Shown here: in pieces, positions 50,643 to 59,811 of the stretch
Layout of the letters: each line of letters opens with the position of its first letter
How positions within the stretch are numbered: position 1 is the stretch's first letter
Assembly (NCBI RefSeq): GCF_017893945.1
Contig: NZ_CP054257.1
Location: forward strand, 2,356,001 to 2,420,000
Direction of reading: 5' to 3'
Length of the DNA: 64,000 nucleotides
From: Treponema parvum
Lineage (GTDB): Bacteria; Spirochaetota; Spirochaetia; Treponematales; Treponemataceae
Position numbers and translations under genes: made by a program
The notes under the pieces: generated by a model
What the model was told of the DNA's origin: nothing
The model's database searches: none
The model's input: the letters and a program-made list of their open reading frames with translations, nothing else

Positions 50643-52133
50643 ATGCCGGATTCCGTAATAGTTCACATGAAAGACATATCTATCTCATTTTCCGGAAATC
50701 TTATACTGAATAAAGTAAATTTTTCACTTCGTCAAGGAGAAATCCATTCATTAATGGGCGCTAACGGGGCAGGCAAAAGTACACTTATAAAGATTCTTAA
50801 CGGAATATATCATCAGGATGCGGGGAATATTATACTCTTTGGAAAAACTGTTAAAATCAAGGATCCCAAAGATTCCGAACGGTACGGGCTTGCCTTTGTA
50901 CATCAAGAGTTGAACATGTGTCCTGACATGACTGTTGCAGAAAACATGTTTATAGGTAATTGGGCAAAAACTCCTTACGGGCTATATGATCAAAAGCAAA
51001 CATCTAAAAATGCCACAGATCTTCTAAATAAGATGGGTATAGATCTTAATCCCGATACTCCTGTAAGAAAACTTAGAACGGCAGAAAAACAGATAATCGA
51101 AATTCTAAAGACTCTTACAAGAAATGCAAAGATAGTTGTTTTGGATGAGCCGACCTCAAGCCTTACCGAAAACGAAAAACAAAAATTTTTTGAAATAATA
51201 TGCCGTTTAAAAAATAAAAATGTATCTATAATTTTTATTTCTCATTTCCTTGAAGACGTAATGCATTTATCGGATCGTGTAACGGTTTTAAAGGACGGTA
51301 CGGTAAACGGAGAATTTACAAGAGGAGAATATTCTAAAGAAGACCTTGTTCAAGCTATGATGGGCGTAAAAGTAATGCAATCCACGTTTAAACCTTTTGA
51401 AAAAACTTTCCATGGGGAGCCCATCCTTAAAGTCGAAAATCTTAATAGTAAAGGCAAATTTAGTAATATTTCTTTTTCAATAAACAAAGGAGATATCGTC
51501 GGTGTTTGCGGGCTTCTGGGCGCGGGAAAAACAGAAATAGCCAGAGCAATTTTTGGACTAGACTCGTTTACAAGCGGGAATATTTACATTGACGGAAAAT
51601 TAATAAAGACCCCGACCCCGAATATTATGCTTAAAAACAAAGTAGCATTACTCACAGAAGAACGAAAAAATGAAGGATTTATTCCTCTTTTATCCGTCCG
51701 TGAAAATATAACTCTATCCATAATTAAAAAATTGAAAAAGGGCATTAAAATAAATTTAACAAAACAAAAAAAATTTGCACAAGATATCGCCGAGACGATG
51801 TTAATAAAAATGTCTGGTATAGAACAGCCTGTTTTTGCCTTATCCGGGGGAAACCAACAAAAAGTAGTTTTGGCAAAATGTCTTGCAAGCAAACCAAGGT
51901 TATTTTTACTTGACGAACCTACTAGAGGCGTTGATGTTCTTGCGAAATCGGAAATATACAAAATACTTCGCAAATATGCAAAAGAAGGTATTTCCGTACT
52001 TATCTTTTCTTCAGAAATTGAAGAACTCCTTTCAAACTGTTCAAAAATACTTATTTTACATAAGGGAATTATAATAAATTGTGTCGATTCGTTATCAATA
52101 ACAAAAAACGATCTTCTAAAGATGCTCGGATAA
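50643..52133 (+). CDS. Sugar ABC ATPase with two nucleotide-binding domains, RbsA type
   Basis: 496 residues. First domain: Walker A GANGAGKST, FVHQELNMCPDMTVAENMFIG, KLRTAEKQIIEI in place of signature, VVLDEPTSSLTENE, FISHFLEDV. Second domain: GLLGAGKTE, ALLTEERKNEGFIP, LSGGNQQKVVLAKCL, LFLLDEPTRGVDVLAKSEI. This degenerate/regular arrangement is normal in RbsA. Energises sugar import. Confidence 0.92.
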   Translation: MPDSVIVHMKDISISFSGNLILNKVNFSLRQGEIHSLMGANGAGKSTLIKILNGIYHQDAGNIILFGKTVKIKDPKDSERYGLAFVHQELNMCPDMTVAENMFIGNWAKTPYGLYDQKQTSKNATDLLNKMGIDLNPDTPVRKLRTAEKQIIEILKTLTRNAKIVVLDEPTSSLTENEKQKFFEIICRLKNKNVSIIFISHFLEDVMHLSDRVTVLKDGTVNGEFTRGEYSKEDLVQAMMGVKVMQSTFKPFEKTFHGEPILKVENLNSKGKFSNISFSINKGDIVGVCGLLGAGKTEIARAIFGLDSFTSGNIYIDGKLIKTPTPNIMLKNKVALLTEERKNEGFIPLLSVRENITLSIIKKLKKGIKINLTKQKKFAQDIAETMLIKMSGIEQPVFALSGGNQQKVVLAKCLASKPRLFLLDEPTRGVDVLAKSEIYKILRKYAKEGISVLIFSSEIEELLSNCSKILILHKGIIINCVDSLSITKNDLLKMLG

Positions 52134-52159
52134 TAAAATCCGCCAAGGATGTGACAAAG

Positions 52160-53131
52160 ATGATAAAAAATTATTTTCAAAAGATAAAAAAAACTGTAGC
52201 CGACGATGCAATGAGATTATGCATAATTATAGCCTTTTTTGTTTTTATGCCGATTATCTCACCTTATTTTTTGCAGACTCGTAATATGATGAATATTTTA
52301 CAAAACGTATCTCTTCAAGGTATAACCGCAATAGGTATGACAATTGTCATTATAACAGGCGGAATAGACATTTCTGTAGGCGGTGTTATGGCTATGTGCG
52401 CATGGATTGCCGCATCCTTGATGAAAAACGGTTTGTATTGGCCTCTAGCATTATTTTTATGTATTTTGATTGCCGTCATTTGTGGAATGGTAAACGCTTT
52501 TTCTATCGGTATTATGAAAATCCCTCCTATGATAGCTACGCTTGCTATGATGAACATGACGAGGGGATTACAAACTGTCTTATCAAGAGGTAAGACTTTG
52601 ACCGGCCTTCCAATAAGTTTTCAATTTCTTGGACAAGGGATGTTATTTGATATAATACCCTTGCCGGCAGCAATCATAATCCTATTGTATTTGGCAGCCA
52701 GCTGGTTTATGAAAAATACAATTACAGGGCGAAGCATATATGCCGTAGGGGGAAATCCCGAGGCGGCACGTGTGGCCGGCATAAAAAACACACATATCCT
52801 TTTTTTCTCTTACATAGCTTGTGCAGTATTTTCTACTATTGCAGGATTGATCTTCATATCCAGAACCAATTCTGCACCTTCTACACTAGGTAATGCTTTG
52901 GAAATGCGTGCTATTATGGCAGCCGTAATAGGAGGAACAAGTGTTACCTATGGCGGAAAAGGAAAAATCTTTGGCACCTTTCTTGGTGTAATTATCGTTG
53001 GATTGATAACAAATGCATTGGATCTGTTGGGTGTTTCTGCATACTATCAACAGTTTATACAAGGCTTGCTTGTTTTGATTGTAGTTATGCTTGAAGCTTT
53101 AAAAACTATGAACCATGCAAAAAAAAGTTAA
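52160..53131 (+). CDS. Sugar ABC permease, RbsC type
   Basis: 323 residues from ATG at 52160 (AAGGAT upstream). NILQNVSLQGITAIGMTIVIITGGIDISVGGVMA is the RbsC hallmark, GRSIYAVGGNPEAARVAGIKNTHIL the ATPase-contact loop, AVIGGTSVTYGGKGKIFGTFLGVIIVGLITNALDLLGVS the C-terminal helices. Eight to ten membrane helices. Confidence 0.92.
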   Translation: MIKNYFQKIKKTVADDAMRLCIIIAFFVFMPIISPYFLQTRNMMNILQNVSLQGITAIGMTIVIITGGIDISVGGVMAMCAWIAASLMKNGLYWPLALFLCILIAVICGMVNAFSIGIMKIPPMIATLAMMNMTRGLQTVLSRGKTLTGLPISFQFLGQGMLFDIIPLPAAIIILLYLAASWFMKNTITGRSIYAVGGNPEAARVAGIKNTHILFFSYIACAVFSTIAGLIFISRTNSAPSTLGNALEMRAIMAAVIGGTSVTYGGKGKIFGTFLGVIIVGLITNALDLLGVSAYYQQFIQGLLVLIVVMLEALKTMNHAKKS

Positions 53132-53148
53132 TTGGAGATAATGGATTT

Positions 53149-54363
53149 ATGTCAATAAAACCTAATGCTCTTTATATACAATCAGGAGGACCGACCGCAG
53201 TTATTAATTCTTCGGCTTATGGAGTTATAAAAAGCTGGAGGGATAAAGGAGCTTCTGTCGGAAATTTATATGCAGTTTTGAATGGCAATTACGGACTCGT
53301 AAATGGATTATTATATGATACTTCCAATATATCAAAGACAACTCTAAAAAGGTTAAAAAACACACCGTCTATGATTTTCGGCTCATCAAGGTATAGAATT
53401 GAAGATAGCCCAAAAGGATACAAACAATATGATGAAATAATTAAAACCATCAAAAAACATAACATCCATCATATCTTTTATAATGGCGGGGACGGATCTT
53501 TGCGTGCATGCAATGAATTGTCCCTATATTTAAAAAAAGAAAATATCTCATGTTCTGTGATATTTATTCCTAAAACGGTAGACAATGATATAGACGGTAT
53601 CGATCATGCTCCGGGATTTCCGTCAACCGCCCGACATGTAAATATTTCAATTACAGAACTTATTCATGACATAGAAACTTATGATACTAATATTATTGCT
53701 GTAATTGAAGTGATGGGTAGAAAAACAGGTTGGTTAGCAGCTTCCACCATAGCAGCCAAACATTGTGGATACGGCCCCGACCTTATTTATGTCCCGGAAC
53801 ATAAATTCTCTATTTCAAATTTTTTTAATGACATACAAAGAATTTTGAAAAAAAGAGGTAAATGCATTGCTGTTGTCGCCGAAGGTGTAAAAGATGAGCA
53901 TAATAAATATCTTTTTGAATACAGCAATAAAAACCTACTCCACCCCGAACTGTCTATGGGGGGGATAACGCCTTATTTGACCGATCAACTAAAAAACAAC
54001 TTCCCTTGTAAAATAAGGGGTATTGATCTTGGGTTAATGCAAAGATGTTCAAGCCATCTTGTTTCTTCCATAGATGTTAAAGAAGCTTCAGACTTAGGGG
54101 AACAAGCTGTTTTTTTAGCCTTGGCAGGCGAAAATAGAAAAATAGTATATGTCAAACGTCTTTCTTCATATCCATATACTGCTGTTTTTGACACCATTCC
54201 GATTGAAAATGCAATCAACGGCGGACATCCATTGCCGTTGTCATATATAAATGACGCTGGAAACTTTATCAAAGAGTCATTTCTAGATTATATATGTCCT
54301 TTAATAGGAAAAATGCCGTTATATGCCAAATTGAACAACAAAAAAATAATAGGGGGTTCTTGA
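53149..54363 (+). CDS. Phosphofructokinase-family kinase (PPi/ATP type)
   Basis: 404 residues, GGAG upstream. YIQSGGPTAVINSSAYGVI (phosphate loop), FYNGGDGSLRAC (GGDGS 113-117), IFIPKTVDNDIDGIDHAPGFPSTA (PKTVDND 141-147, catalytic Asp), VIEVMGRKTGWLAAST (M-G-R). Gly in GGDGS is the ATP-type residue and Lys in PKTVDND the PPi-type residue; this combination occurs in ATP-dependent enzymes related to the PPi group, such as those of trypanosomes. With an aldolase and a kinase next to it, it should phosphorylate a ketose 6-phosphate (or 1-phosphate) from the imported sugar. Confidence 0.88.
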   Translation: MSIKPNALYIQSGGPTAVINSSAYGVIKSWRDKGASVGNLYAVLNGNYGLVNGLLYDTSNISKTTLKRLKNTPSMIFGSSRYRIEDSPKGYKQYDEIIKTIKKHNIHHIFYNGGDGSLRACNELSLYLKKENISCSVIFIPKTVDNDIDGIDHAPGFPSTARHVNISITELIHDIETYDTNIIAVIEVMGRKTGWLAASTIAAKHCGYGPDLIYVPEHKFSISNFFNDIQRILKKRGKCIAVVAEGVKDEHNKYLFEYSNKNLLHPELSMGGITPYLTDQLKNNFPCKIRGIDLGLMQRCSSHLVSSIDVKEASDLGEQAVFLALAGENRKIVYVKRLSSYPYTAVFDTIPIENAINGGHPLPLSYINDAGNFIKESFLDYICPLIGKMPLYAKLNNKKIIGGS

Positions 54364-55356
54364 ATGTATAAATACCAAGATCTGGGGTTAGTTAATATCA
54401 ATAAAATGATGGAAAGAGCTTATATAGGGAAATATGCTGTCCCTGCGTTGAATTTTATTTCCATCGAACAGCTTAATGCCATCTGTGATGCTGTTATTAA
54501 CAAAAAATCTCCTGTCATGCTTCTTGTATCGCCAAATTTACATAGTCAACTGGGGCCTGAAATGATCGCAAGATTAGCACAATGTGCTGCCGACCGTATA
54601 AGAAATTCCGGAATAAACAGTGAAATAGCCCTGCATCTTGACCATGGAAAAACATTTGAACAATGTGTCTATGCCATTGAAAACGGGTTTTCATCTGTAA
54701 TGATAGACGGAAGCGCGTTATCTCTCGAAGCGAATATAGAACTTACAAAAAAAGTAGTTACTTATGCACATGCCCATAACGTTTCTGTAGAAGGAGAACT
54801 TGGTGCTCTATGCGGTGTAGAAGAATCATCCGAAAAAGAATCCGGACAAAATATGATGCAATATACGGATCCCTTGTCCGTTAAACGCTTCGTAGATGAA
54901 ACTCACGTTGATTGTTTGGCAATAGCGATCGGCACTGCGCATGGACTTGTAAAGATGAAGTATAATCCTGACGGCACTTTGCCCAAGTTAAGATTTGACA
55001 TTCTTGATGAAATAGAACATCTTCTACCAGGGTTCCCCATTGTTTTACATGGAGCGTCTGCAATAAAAAAAGAATTCATTGACATGATCAATACATATGG
55101 CGGAGAGGTAAAAGAAGCCGTAGGAATTCCGGAAGATCAAGTCTCTGAAGCGGCAAAAAAAGCAGTTTGCAAAGTAAATATTGCCTCAGACGGATGGATC
55201 GCAGCTTTGGCTCTTACGAGAAAAATCCTTGCAGAAAACAGAGATGCTATAGATAGTCGAGTCTTTATGCTTAAAATCCGCCCTATTTTAGCTTCTATAT
55301 ACGAGCATAAGATAGATATCTTGGGAAGCTCCGGAAAATCGGAAATAAAGGATTAA
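54364..55356 (+). CDS. Class II (Zn) ketose-bisphosphate aldolase
   Basis: 330 residues, starts directly after the kinase stop. YIGKYAVPALNFISIEQLNAI, HLDHGKTFEQ (91-100, catalytic Asp93 and zinc His94), SVEGELGALCGVEE (Glu), IAIGTAHGLVKMKYNP and PIVLHGASAIKKEFI supply zinc His residues and phosphate loop. Splits fructose-1,6- or tagatose-1,6-bisphosphate, or a related compound, to triose phosphates. Confidence 0.92.
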   Translation: MYKYQDLGLVNINKMMERAYIGKYAVPALNFISIEQLNAICDAVINKKSPVMLLVSPNLHSQLGPEMIARLAQCAADRIRNSGINSEIALHLDHGKTFEQCVYAIENGFSSVMIDGSALSLEANIELTKKVVTYAHAHNVSVEGELGALCGVEESSEKESGQNMMQYTDPLSVKRFVDETHVDCLAIAIGTAHGLVKMKYNPDGTLPKLRFDILDEIEHLLPGFPIVLHGASAIKKEFIDMINTYGGEVKEAVGIPEDQVSEAAKKAVCKVNIASDGWIAALALTRKILAENRDAIDSRVFMLKIRPILASIYEHKIDILGSSGKSEIKD

Positions 55357-55361
55357 AAAAC

Positions 55362-56255
55362 ATGAAATCATTTATTTCATTTGAAGTCGGAGGAACAAAT
55401 ATACGCTTTGGGATAGTCCGCGAGGATCTTAAATTAATGTCATTCGATCGCTTACCAACCGACCGGCTATCCAAGGCACAAAATAAGATCAGTTTTTTTT
55501 CATCCATTATACGTGACTTAATTAAAAAATCTACAGTAAAAAATATTACGGCTGTAACTTTTGCCCTAGCGTCATTAATGGATCGTGATCGTACTTACAT
55601 ATATTCCTCGCCGATGATTGATGGTTTTGACAATATTGCCTTTAAGTCAGAACTTGAAAAAGAATTTTCTTTTCCGGTTATATTAGAAAAAGATGTAAAT
55701 ATACTTTTATTATATGAAATTTACAAAAACAAACTGCCTTTAAGAGGTATAATTACCGGATTTTTTTTAGGAACAGGTGTCGGAAATTCTATCAGTATCG
55801 ACGGAAAGATATATGTAGGAAATTCTGGTGCAGCTTGTGAGTTAGGACACATACCGCTTTATAGTAATACCGAATTTTGCAAATGTGGAAAAAAAGGCTG
55901 TGTTGAGACCAAGGCTTCCGGACGTGTACTTGAACAGTTTGCTTCCGACTTTTTCCATTGTCCTATCAAAGAAATCTTTAAATTACACGGCGAGTCACCT
56001 GAAATAGTTGAAGTGATCGAATGTTTTGCAACAGCCATTGCAACTGAAATAGGAATTATTGATCCATACTGTATAATACTTGGTGGAGGCTTGATTAATA
56101 TGGAAAATTTTCCAAAAGAACTATTAATTTCACGCATTAAATCACATTTAAGAATTCCGTATCCTAGAGATTCTCTAGAATTTTTATTCGCCAGCAGCGA
56201 TGCAGAAGCAGGCGTTATCGGAGCGGTGATTCATGCCCAAAATATATTGCATTAA
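55362..56255 (+). CDS. ROK-family sugar kinase
   Basis: 297 residues, AAGGA upstream. FISFEVGGTNIRFGIV (phosphate motif D/E-x-G-G-T), GFFLGTGVGNSISIDGKIYVGNSGAACELGHIPL and the zinc motif C-K-C-G-K-K-G-C-V-E-T, then ILGGGLINMENF. Phosphorylates a free hexose (glucose, fructose, mannose or allose type) with ATP. In the first motif Glu stands where Asp is usual. It provides the first phosphorylation step of the imported sugar. Confidence 0.9.
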   Translation: MKSFISFEVGGTNIRFGIVREDLKLMSFDRLPTDRLSKAQNKISFFSSIIRDLIKKSTVKNITAVTFALASLMDRDRTYIYSSPMIDGFDNIAFKSELEKEFSFPVILEKDVNILLLYEIYKNKLPLRGIITGFFLGTGVGNSISIDGKIYVGNSGAACELGHIPLYSNTEFCKCGKKGCVETKASGRVLEQFASDFFHCPIKEIFKLHGESPEIVEVIECFATAIATEIGIIDPYCIILGGGLINMENFPKELLISRIKSHLRIPYPRDSLEFLFASSDAEAGVIGAVIHAQNILH

Positions 56256-56295
56256 TTTAATATTTTGAGAATAATAAAGTAGTTTGGTATTTGTT

Positions 56296-57030
56296 ATGGA
56301 AAAAGATTTGGATTTTAGCGGGAGAACACAGTTATATTTTCAGTTATACGATAAATTTTATGAAAAAATAAAAAACGGAGAATACCCTCCTGGTACGCTC
56401 TTGCCTACTGAAACCGAAATAATGGAACAATATAAAATAAGCCGTATCACAGTGCGTAAAGCGATGGATATGTTGTTAAATGACGGACTCATAGTAAAAA
56501 AACGAGGATATGGAACATGTGTTCAAAATAAAAAAGTAGAACAAACTATGCAGAGGGTCTTGCATTTTTCCGAAGAAATGAGGAAAAAAGGGATAAAGAC
56601 TTACACAAAAATGATTCACAATGAAGTTATCTCCGCTACTATGCAAATTGCAAAAGCACTCAACCTTCCTGAAGGAACAAAGCTTGCTCACGTTTATCGT
56701 CTTCGGTATGCAAATGACATACCAATGTGCATAGAAAGTGCTTATCTTGAATTAGCATCATGTCCGGATGTCCCTAATCATGACTTTTCTGTAGAATCAC
56801 TGAGAAAATTTTTAAAAGATACATACAATATCCAATGGGCACACGCCCGACAAAAAATATTTGCAATAAATGCAAATTCCAAACTAGCAAAACAACTTGA
56901 TATACCACATAACAATGCATTGATATTTATAGAGCGGGTGTCATATACAGAAGACGGACGTCCAGGAGAATTTCTTCAAGGATATTATCGTGGAGACAGC
57001 TACTATCTTACGACAGAATTGCAGGCATAA
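56296..57030 (+). CDS. GntR-family regulator with UTRA domain (HutC type)
   Basis: 244 residues from ATG at 56296. QLYFQLYDKFYEKIKNGEYPPGTLLPTETEIMEQYKISRITVRKAMDMLLNDGLIVKKRGYGTCV is the winged-helix domain, then a UTRA ligand domain (EEMRKKGIKTYTKMIHNEVIS, LNLPEGTKLAHVYRLRYAND, IFIERVSYTEDGRPGEF). Senses the sugar or its phosphate and likely controls the operon through the palindrome at 49475. Last gene of the operon; weak ribosome site, so a low level is expected. Confidence 0.92.
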   Translation: MEKDLDFSGRTQLYFQLYDKFYEKIKNGEYPPGTLLPTETEIMEQYKISRITVRKAMDMLLNDGLIVKKRGYGTCVQNKKVEQTMQRVLHFSEEMRKKGIKTYTKMIHNEVISATMQIAKALNLPEGTKLAHVYRLRYANDIPMCIESAYLELASCPDVPNHDFSVESLRKFLKDTYNIQWAHARQKIFAINANSKLAKQLDIPHNNALIFIERVSYTEDGRPGEFLQGYYRGDSYYLTTELQA

Positions 57031-57281
57031 ACTAGGCTTATCACAATCCTTCGACTCCTTTCAGAATTCGCACGAAAGAAGACTACGGCGAAAACTTTTT
57101 CGAAGCGGTTTCGCTCATAAGCTGACCGGACAATCGACCAATCATCGGCCGTCGGCAGTTGACCGACGCATGACAGTGCGGTAAAGAGCGAAGTTTCCTG
57201 CGCAACGGTAAAGCCCATAACAGAGACAGCGGCCTGCTAAACACGACGCTGCGACCGGCAGCAAACCAAAAATCCGGCTTC
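57031..57281. other. GC-rich non-coding gap
   Basis: About 250 bases between convergent operons, no gene. Words such as TCGACCAATCAT, CCCATAACAG and GAAGTTTCC...GCAACGG recur, in another order, in 63040-63290. This may be a decayed repeat family of the genome. No clear terminator. Confidence 0.4.
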
Positions 57282-57290
57282 CCGAACGCT

Positions 57291-58394
57291 TTACGTTATG
57301 TTCCTTATGGAGGTGCCTTTATAAATTCGGGGTTTTAAAAGGCAGGAATAGTCTTTTGACTTATAGTTCGGATTTTTTATCATTTCAATAATGGTCGTAC
57401 CGAGCAGACGGCCTATTTCTGTTCCGGGATGCAGAGAACAAGTTATGTTTTCACTTTCATAATCGTTCGCCGAATAGTCGAAACACACAACCGAATAATT
57501 TTCGGGAATTGAAAGTTTATGCTTTGCCAGAACTGTTTTAATCGCTTTGTAGATCATTATATTGCAGCATACTATTGCGCTGCAGCGGGGTATGGATTTA
57601 AGAAAATTCCAAATGATTCTTTCAACGCCTGTCCCTCTGTCAATATTGTCGGAAATCAAAAATTTCACATATTTATCGTCGAAAACCGCATTGTATTTTA
57701 AGACGGCTTTTATATACCCTTGGTATTTCATTATACCCTGGTAATTATCGTATAAGAATATGCCGCATATATATCTGTGCCCGTTATCGACAAGCTCTTT
57801 TACAAGCAAATCTGCACATTCCATATCGTCTATAATTATCTTGGGATAATTAGTACCCGAATAATAGTTGTTGTAGAATATGAACGGAATGTTTTTAGCG
57901 TACAGCGAAGCATAGACGTCCAGATTCGGGTTTACTATATTCGCTTTCACTCCGTCTATTATCATGCCGTCGAATCCGGTTTTGCAAAACTCAAGGCAAT
58001 TGCGCTCGTTTGCGATCTTGTTGTCGGTATAAAACAACCTTATGTCGGCGTTATGGGTGTTTAGCATGGATTTTGCAGCTTTTATCAGCGCGGAATTGGC
58101 TTCCCGGTCATATCCTTGTATTATCAAAGAAATTAAATACCTGTCGCCTTTTTTATTGTCTTCAAAGGATACGGCCTTAGCTCTGTCAAAATAAGTGCCG
58201 CCTCCTCTTATCGAATAAACAAGCCCCTTATCCGCCAACACCTTAATGGCCCGTCTGACGGTTTCACGGCAGACGGAAAATTTATGCGTCAAAAAAGTTT
58301 CGCTCGGAAGCTTCGTATTTGAAGAGAATTTATTTTGGTCGATATAAATCTTTAAATATTCATAAACGACCAAATGTTTGATTCGCGTCTTCAT
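57291..58394 (-). CDS. GntR-LacI hybrid transcription regulator (AraR-like)
   Basis: 367 residues. Winged-helix domain YEYLKIYIDQNKFSSNTKLPSETFLTHKFSVCRETVRRAIKVLADKGLVYSIRGGGTYF, then a periplasmic-binding-like sensor (LISLIIQGYDREANSALIKAAKSML, FCKTGFDGMIIDG, IPFIFYNNYYSGTNYPKIIIDDMECADLL, SAIVCCNIMIYKAIKTVL, SVVCFDYSANDYESE). Such AraR-like proteins respond to a sugar or sugar acid. It is the last gene of module 2, 10 bases after the sulfatase, so it probably senses that module's substrate. Its last 13 codons are duplicated at 49226-49269. Confidence 0.9.
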   Translation of the reverse strand: MKTRIKHLVVYEYLKIYIDQNKFSSNTKLPSETFLTHKFSVCRETVRRAIKVLADKGLVYSIRGGGTYFDRAKAVSFEDNKKGDRYLISLIIQGYDREANSALIKAAKSMLNTHNADIRLFYTDNKIANERNCLEFCKTGFDGMIIDGVKANIVNPNLDVYASLYAKNIPFIFYNNYYSGTNYPKIIIDDMECADLLVKELVDNGHRYICGIFLYDNYQGIMKYQGYIKAVLKYNAVFDDKYVKFLISDNIDRGTGVERIIWNFLKSIPRCSAIVCCNIMIYKAIKTVLAKHKLSIPENYSVVCFDYSANDYESENITCSLHPGTEIGRLLGTTIIEMIKNPNYKSKDYSCLLKPRIYKGTSIRNIT

Positions 58395-58404
58395 GGAGCT
58401 GCGC

Positions 58405-59808
58405 TCAATCTCCGATATTTACTTCAAGTCCTTCAACGTCTTTGATCCAACCGATCAATTTTTTCCTAAGCTCGCTCTTAATATTAACATAATCTTTATT
58501 ATGCGCAAGGTTGTTAAGCTCATAAGGATCGGCCTTTAAATCATACAAAAAATCGTCCACATAGTAATCGCTTCCGCCTTTTTCTCCGCCGTTTAAATTA
58601 GGAGCGACGACGGAATATTTCCAATCAGGAGTCCTTACACATCGTCCGACGCGGCTCTCGCTTATCTGTAAAAACACTTCGTTTTTTCGCGCATGCCGTC
58701 CCTTCGGTTCGCCGTCTTTTAATTCGCCCGTCTTTCCCATAGCCAAATCCTGAAGCCGCTCTCCGTCCATATAGTTGTCCACGTCAAGTCCTGCAAGAGT
58801 AACTATGGTTTTGGGAATGGAAACGGTGGAAACAAGCTCTTTTATCCTTTTCCCTTTGCACTTGAACGGCCCCCCGGAAATTACCAAAGGTATATGGATT
58901 GCAGACTCATGGCAAGTTCTCTTGTAATCGTCGTGCCCGTTTAAATTAGCGTCCTTATTCCGCGTCCTAAAATGAGACCCGTGATCGGAAGTGTAAATAA
59001 TGACGGTATCGTCGTAAACGCCTATTTCCTTAAGCTTTGCAATAACGCGCCCGAAATTTTCATCCACGGAATTACAAGCGCCCAAGTAGTCCGGATATTC
59101 TTCCTGCCAATCCCCGCCGGGAATGGCTTTTAAATCTTCCGGCGGAATAAAGTTTTTGTATTTTTCTTTGCTGCCGGCAGGGCCCTGATAGTGATTGGCG
59201 TTGTTCTGATGATGAGGTTCGATATGGCTTACCGTTAAAAAAAACGGTTTATGTTTGTCTTTTTTATATTGCTCTAAAAATTCAAGGGCGTAATCGGTGA
59301 TGCAGCTGCAGCGGTAACCTTTGAATTCGTGCTTTTGCATGTTTTCATCAAAGACAAAGCCTCCTTCACCGTTAGAAGTAAATTCAAGCACATCGCTTGT
59401 CCGCCAAAAGCCGGTATATCCGCCCCTGAGTTCGGGAGGGATCGCCTTTGTCTGATAATCTATTACAGGCTTGCTTTCAAGAGCCCCTTCGCTGGCAAGG
59501 TGCCACTTACCTACGTAGGCCGTTTCATATCCCGCGCCTTCCATATAGTTGGCGACGGTTTTAAAATTTATGGGAAGCATCTTGTTGTTTCTAAAGCATC
59601 CCGTGGAAGTGGCATAAAGCCCCGTCTGAAATATCGCCCTGCAAGGTCCGCATACGGGCTGCGGCGTAAAGGCGTTTTCAAACAGAACACCCTCCTGCGC
59701 AAACCGGTCAAGATTCGGAGTTATGTCAAGTTGTTGCCCGTAGCACCCGCAGGTATCGGCTCTCTGCTGATCCGAAAAATAAAATACTATGTTATATTTT
59801 TTATCCAT
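58405..59808 (-). CDS. Cys-type sulfatase without signal peptide (module 2)
   Basis: 467 residues, AAGGA before ATG. NIVFYFSDQQRADTCGCYG (D13 metal), QPVCGPCRAIFQTGLY (C53-G-P-C-R57, Cys oxidised to formylglycine), YVGKWHLA (Lys-Trp-His), IIYTSDHGSHFRTRNKD (Asp-His). A family S1-type sulfatase. No export signal. Downstream of TctCBA by 3 bases, exactly as in module 1 though the two enzymes differ much in sequence. Acts on a sulfated acid taken up by the Tct system (inference). Confidence 0.9.
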   Translation of the reverse strand: MDKKYNIVFYFSDQQRADTCGCYGQQLDITPNLDRFAQEGVLFENAFTPQPVCGPCRAIFQTGLYATSTGCFRNNKMLPINFKTVANYMEGAGYETAYVGKWHLASEGALESKPVIDYQTKAIPPELRGGYTGFWRTSDVLEFTSNGEGGFVFDENMQKHEFKGYRCSCITDYALEFLEQYKKDKHKPFFLTVSHIEPHHQNNANHYQGPAGSKEKYKNFIPPEDLKAIPGGDWQEEYPDYLGACNSVDENFGRVIAKLKEIGVYDDTVIIYTSDHGSHFRTRNKDANLNGHDDYKRTCHESAIHIPLVISGGPFKCKGKRIKELVSTVSIPKTIVTLAGLDVDNYMDGERLQDLAMGKTGELKDGEPKGRHARKNEVFLQISESRVGRCVRTPDWKYSVVAPNLNGGEKGGSDYYVDDFLYDLKADPYELNNLAHNKDYVNIKSELRKKLIGWIKDVEGLEVNIGD

Positions 59809-59811
59809 TTT

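Noticed and set aside
51584..52180. 198-residue minus-strand open frame
   Set aside because: Antisense shadow of the second RbsA nucleotide-binding domain.
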